A DNA stretch of 8,081 nucleotides, taken from Methylophaga sp. GTDB taxonomy: Bacteria; Pseudomonadota; Gammaproteobacteria; Nitrosococcales; Methylophagaceae. The stretch lies in the NCBI GenBank assembly GCA_014762585.1, contig JABURN010000045.1:1-8081 (forward strand). The letters run 5' to 3'. This document shows, in pieces, positions 6,300 through 8,081 of the stretch. Positions within the stretch are counted from its first letter, which is position 1, and each line of letters starts with the position of its first letter. Position numbers and translations under genes: made by a program. The notes under the pieces are model-generated. The model did not search any database, was not told where the DNA came from, and worked only from the letters and a program-made list of their open reading frames with translations.

Positions 6300-7163
6300 A
6301 TGGCCCGTATTCTCGGCATCGGCATTGCCACTATCGATATCATCAATCATGTCAGCAGCTACCCGGCTGAGGACGATGAAGTGCGTGCTTTATCCCAGCA
6401 GCAGGTACGCGGCGGTAACGTCACTAACACCCTGGTGGTGCTCAGCCAGCAAGGCCATGACTGTGACTGGTGCGGTGTACTGATTGATGAAGCCGACACC
6501 GCCATCGTCGAGCAGGATTTGCAGCATTATCAAATCAATTACCAGCATTGCCAATGGCTGGACCAGGGCAAAATGCCGACCTCCTACATCACACTGAGCG
6601 AGGCCAGTGGCAGCCGCAGCATCGTGCATTACCGTGATTGCCCGGAACTGCCTTTTTCTCATTTCAAAGCGCTCGACTTATCGGTTTATGACTGGCTGCA
6701 TTTCGAGGGTCGCAATATCGATGAGCTGTCGCGGATGCTGCAATGGGTCAAACTCAACTATCCGACGCTACGCTGTTCTCTGGAAGTGGAAAAACCCCGC
6801 CCGGGCATAGAAGCTTTGTTTGAACTGACTGATGTGCTGATGTTTTCCAGACCCTATGCTCAAAGTCGAGGCTACCAGACGGCAGCTGATTTTCTGAATA
6901 GCCTGAATCATGATGGCCTGATGACCTGCAGCTGGGGCGAACAGGGTGCCTGGCTTAAACATCAGGGCATCGTCCTGCACAGTGCGGCCTTTCCACCAGA
7001 ACAGGTGGTTGATACGCTGGGCGCCGGAGATACTTTTAACGCCGGGCTGATTTCAGCATTAGTGAATGGCCTTTCTGCCGGTTTAGCGTTGGAACAGGCC
7101 TGCCGTCTTGCCGGTTGTAAGTGCGGTCAGACCGGCTTTGCCAATCTCGATAAAGCCTTATGA
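6300..7163 (+). CDS. PfkB-family sugar kinase closely resembling ketohexokinase (fructokinase)
   Basis: Predicted ATP-dependent cytoplasmic sugar kinase, 287 residues. From memory of human ketohexokinase (fructose to fructose 1-phosphate), several signatures line up in order: D13 with a following YP (human Asp15), RGGN 37-40 and N43 (human Gly41, Asn42, Asn45), EASGSRSI 101-108, HFEGRN 134-139, EVEKPR 162-167, CSWGEQGA 210-217, and the PfkB signature VVDTLGAGDTFNA 236-248 with catalytic Asp244, then AGCKCGQTGF 271-280. The match extends beyond general PfkB motifs, so a ketose or related substrate is plausible but unproven; ribokinase-like activity on another sugar is the main alternative. The start at 6300 keeps the first beta strand of the fold (MARILGIGIATIDI) and no other start fits, yet no Shine-Dalgarno is visible and the adk terminator abuts it. 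The stop overlaps the Rieske gene's ATG. Confidence 0.85.
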   Translation: MARILGIGIATIDIINHVSSYPAEDDEVRALSQQQVRGGNVTNTLVVLSQQGHDCDWCGVLIDEADTAIVEQDLQHYQINYQHCQWLDQGKMPTSYITLSEASGSRSIVHYRDCPELPFSHFKALDLSVYDWLHFEGRNIDELSRMLQWVKLNYPTLRCSLEVEKPRPGIEALFELTDVLMFSRPYAQSRGYQTAADFLNSLNHDGLMTCSWGEQGAWLKHQGIVLHSAAFPPEQVVDTLGAGDTFNAGLISALVNGLSAGLALEQACRLAGCKCGQTGFANLDKAL

Positions 7164-7504
7164 AAAAGATATTTGTCTGCCAAAGCGGCGAACTTGAAGA
7201 GTATCAAACCCGTGGCTTCACGGTTGAAGTGGGCGAGGATAGCCTCGATTTTTTCCTGCTCAAGCAGGATGGTGAGATTCGCGCTTACCTTAATTTCTGT
7301 CCGCATCTCGGCATTCCACTCAACTGGCAGCCGGATGAGTTTATGTCTATGGAAGGCACGCATATCCAGTGCAGTACGCATGGGGCGCTGTTTCAATTAG
7401 AAGATGGCTACTGTTTTTCCGGTCCCTGTCGCGGCCAGAGTCTGACACCGCTTAATATCGAAATCACAGAAAGCCAGGAAATTTACCTCGTCTCCTCTGA
7501 CTGA
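7160..7504 (+). CDS. Small Rieske [2Fe-2S] domain protein
   Basis: A soluble 114-residue protein made of a single Rieske domain. The cluster ligands are clear: C47-P-H49 in CPHLGIPL and C71-S-T-H74 in CSTHGALF, followed by the usual GYCFSGPCRGQSLTPL segment (83-98). No signal peptide, Tat motif or membrane helix is present, which argues against a cytochrome bc1 Rieske subunit and for a cytoplasmic electron carrier or a ferredoxin component of a ring-hydroxylating or NirD-like system. No oxygenase or reductase partner lies in the window, so the partner is unknown. The ATG overlaps the kinase stop (ATGA, 7160-7163) with no good ribosome site, so translation is likely coupled to the kinase. Thirty-six bases separate it from the permease gene, without an evident terminator. 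Confidence 0.92.
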   Translation: MKKIFVCQSGELEEYQTRGFTVEVGEDSLDFFLLKQDGEIRAYLNFCPHLGIPLNWQPDEFMSMEGTHIQCSTHGALFQLEDGYCFSGPCRGQSLTPLNIEITESQEIYLVSSD

Positions 7505-7540
7505 TAGGCTGAACAACCATTCAGGCAAAAGGAGTTCTTC

Positions 7541-8065
7541 ATGACTGATTTGCTCGATAAATGGTCAGAGGCCGCAGTCACCAGTCTGGGTTTCTTCTGG
7601 ATGGCACTGTGGGCCTTTGTACTGGGCTATCTCATCAGCAGCATTATTCAGGTCATGGTCTCGCGCCACGAAATGCGCAATCTGATGGGCGGTGACGGTC
7701 CCAAATCCATGTCGATAGGGACTCTGTTCGGCTTTATCTCCAGTTCATGCAGCTTCGCTGCACTGGCCACTACCCGTGCCCTGTTTCAGAAAGGTGCCAA
7801 CTTTTCTCCCTCAATCGCCTTTCTGCTCTCCTCCACCAACCTCGTCATCGAGCTTGGCTTTGTTATCGCCCTGTTTCTGGGCTGGCAGTTCGTGGTCGGT
7901 GAATATGTCGGCGGTATTATCCTGATTCTACTTGCCTGGCTGTTTATCATCCTTACCAACCCCAAGGAATTGATTCACAAAGCGCGGGAACGCAATCAGG
8001 ATGAGGGTGACGGAGCTGATGAAGACGGTCATGCCTGGTCACGTCTGTTCGACAAGGAAATCTGA
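7541..8065 (+). CDS. COG0701/DUF318-type permease, N-terminal half (stops at 174 residues)
   Basis: Inner-membrane protein with about four hydrophobic segments, near residues 15-40, 58-78, 90-115 and 118-138. The block FGFISSSCSFAALATTRALF (63-82), with SSSC at 67-70, followed by KGANFSPSIAFLLSSTNLVIELG (84-106), is what I recall of the predicted permease family that includes ArsP and related metal or metalloid transporters; the substrate cannot be told. Family members usually have a second, similar membrane half and run to roughly 300-430 residues. Here the frame passes through a charged linker (RERNQDEGDGADEDGH, 149-164) and stops at TGA 8063-8065. The gene could be truncated, split or complete as a half-protein; the window ends 16 bases later. 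Translation starts from a strong AAAAGGAG (7527-7534), six bases before the ATG, so this gene is independently initiated. Confidence 0.75.
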   Translation: MTDLLDKWSEAAVTSLGFFWMALWAFVLGYLISSIIQVMVSRHEMRNLMGGDGPKSMSIGTLFGFISSSCSFAALATTRALFQKGANFSPSIAFLLSSTNLVIELGFVIALFLGWQFVVGEYVGGIILILLAWLFIILTNPKELIHKARERNQDEGDGADEDGHAWSRLFDKEI

Positions 8066-8081
8066 ACCGCCATCAGTCAGA

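Noticed and set aside
5829..6350. 173-codon minus-strand frame over adk and the kinase start
   Set aside because: It is long but antisense to adk, crosses the terminator hairpin and carries no recognised domain; the high coding bias of adk on the other strand explains the open frame.
1..8081. Defence system, toxin-antitoxin pair, prophage or mobile element
   Set aside because: All larger frames belong to housekeeping or metabolic families, and I see no transposase, integrase, terminal repeats, CRISPR repeats or composition shift.

Overview
The window reads as a normal chromosomal stretch of a gammaproteobacterium of moderate GC. The main evidence is the divergent rne / rluC pair with a HAD hydrolase and an S49 peptidase after rluC, an arrangement I know from pseudomonads and relatives. 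The RNase E is of the E. coli type. Genus cannot be settled from sequence alone. I see no rRNA, tRNA, CRISPR array, insertion sequence or phage gene.

Layout. Minus strand, 1-1265: the N-terminal 421 codons of RNase E (rne), running off the left edge. From 1266 to 1950 is a roughly 685-base divergent intergenic region. Most of it is a long, structured rne leader with a plausible sigma-70 promoter (1742-1770), a perfect 14-base palindrome, three tandem hairpins and a possible tiny upstream ORF. The right-hand part is the rluC leader. Everything from 1951 on lies on the plus strand: rluC (23S rRNA pseudouridine synthase), a phosphoglycolate-phosphatase-like HAD hydrolase, an SppA-type membrane peptidase, a 46-codon ORF of unknown function and an HDOD-domain regulator. 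These five form a tight cluster with three ATGA overlaps. Next come adk (adenylate kinase with a four-cysteine LID), an intrinsic terminator-like hairpin, a PfkB-family kinase that closely resembles animal ketohexokinase, a small Rieske [2Fe-2S] protein overlapping it by ATGA, and a COG0701/DUF318-type permease that stops after 174 residues, close to the window edge.

How the genes fit together. The left half concerns RNA: RNase E decay and processing, and RluC modification of 23S rRNA. The rest is a mix of membrane quality control (SppA), signalling (HDOD), nucleotide balance (Adk), sugar phosphorylation (the ketohexokinase-like enzyme), a small redox protein and a probable metal or metalloid transporter. 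No obviously new multi-gene system is visible. The items most worth checking are the ketohexokinase-like gene coupled to a Rieske protein, the 46-codon ORF wedged by overlaps between sppA and the HDOD gene, the rne leader elements, the terminator hairpin abutting a start codon, and the early stop in the permease.
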